Below, one piece after another: positions 63,664 to 64,000 of a DNA stretch of 64,000 nt (positions are counted from its first letter, which is position 1; each line of letters opens with the position of its first letter). Source of the stretch: Sycon ciliatum (taxonomy: Eukaryota > Porifera > Calcarea > Leucosolenida > Sycettidae); the NCBI RefSeq assembly GCF_964019385.1, contig NC_088655.1:15087231-15151230 (forward strand). The letters are read 5' to 3'. The position numbers were made by a program, and so were the translations under genes. The notes below the pieces were generated by a model. That model was not told where the DNA came from. It saw nothing but the letters and a program-made list of their open reading frames with translations, and made no database searches.

Positions 63664-64000
63664 AACACCCACCTACATGTACAGATGCGCTCGCGTACAC
63701 AGCACTGATCACTCAGAATCCCAAAACACCAGCTTGTATCGATGTAAAGACTGTCATCTTTCTAGCAACCTGCTCGTCATAAAACTCAGCACTGCAGATC
63801 AACATGATAAAGGCATATTTTAAAATTATGTAACCTGACCTTCTATCTCCAGGTGCAGGCCATAGTGTAGAAATATTCATAGAGATTAATAACGGAATAC
63901 TAGTACGGCATTCGCTGATATATTACGGAATAGAGCGTAGGGAAATGTTAAAGTCCAGAGTGTAAATCACCTATCTCTGTTACAGGCTGGCAGAGGCTAG
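63664..64000. other. Window end, no gene recognised
   Basis: About 340 bp with no supported feature on either strand. Confidence 0.5.

Overview
This window is nuclear DNA from an animal, not a prokaryote. Genes are split by GT-AG introns, tRNA genes lack CCA and end in T runs, and simple repeats, LINE, SINE, LTR and MITE-type elements are everywhere. The host proteins recognised (a neuron-navigator protein and a RING/B-box/filamin protein) are metazoan. The navigator is far diverged from vertebrate NAV1-3, which suggests a marine invertebrate, possibly an early-branching one such as a sponge; the species cannot be fixed from this sequence.

Region 1 (93-37,080, minus strand) is one gene: a complete NAV/UNC-53/sickie homologue that I pieced together as 23 coding exons. 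All splice phases are compatible and the exons sum to 5,565 nt (1,854 codons plus stop). It encodes an N-terminal calponin-homology domain, a 923-residue Ser/Pro/Gln-rich region in a single 2.77-kb exon, short coiled coils, and a C-terminal AAA-type ATPase with a Walker A motif. The family works at microtubule plus ends in cell migration and axon guidance. Four tRNA-Gly(GCC) genes lie in four of its introns, all on the opposite strand. Its 18.9-kb second intron holds only repeats that I can support.

Region 2 (37,081-44,400) has no recognised gene. It contains a 1.1-kb (GA)n tract and several short inverted-repeat elements.

Region 3 (44,400-49,680) is a nest of inverted repeats. It includes a 2.3-kb unit with arms of about 290 bp enclosing a 555-codon ORF with a run of about 250 threonines from a pure (TTG)n tract, two SINE copies in opposite orientation (one with a clear 12-bp target duplication), a 635-bp TIR element, a foldback with arms of about 185 bp, and a hairpin with 50-bp arms.

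Region 4 (49,680-56,722) is retrotransposon territory: a frameshifted LINE reverse transcriptase, then a 4,062-bp BEL/Pao-type LTR element with two identical 726-bp LTRs, a tRNA-Phe primer site and a CCGTG target duplication. The BEL copy keeps gag and protease but has lost reverse transcriptase, RNase H and most of integrase.

Region 5 (52,411-58,905, minus strand) carries a TRIM-type gene (RING, two B-boxes, coiled coil, filamin repeat). A further coding segment, possibly its last exon, is interrupted by the BEL element; removing the element and one target copy restores one open frame. The rest, to 64,000, holds MITE-like repeats and a 0.9-kb (CT)n/(CTGT)n tract.
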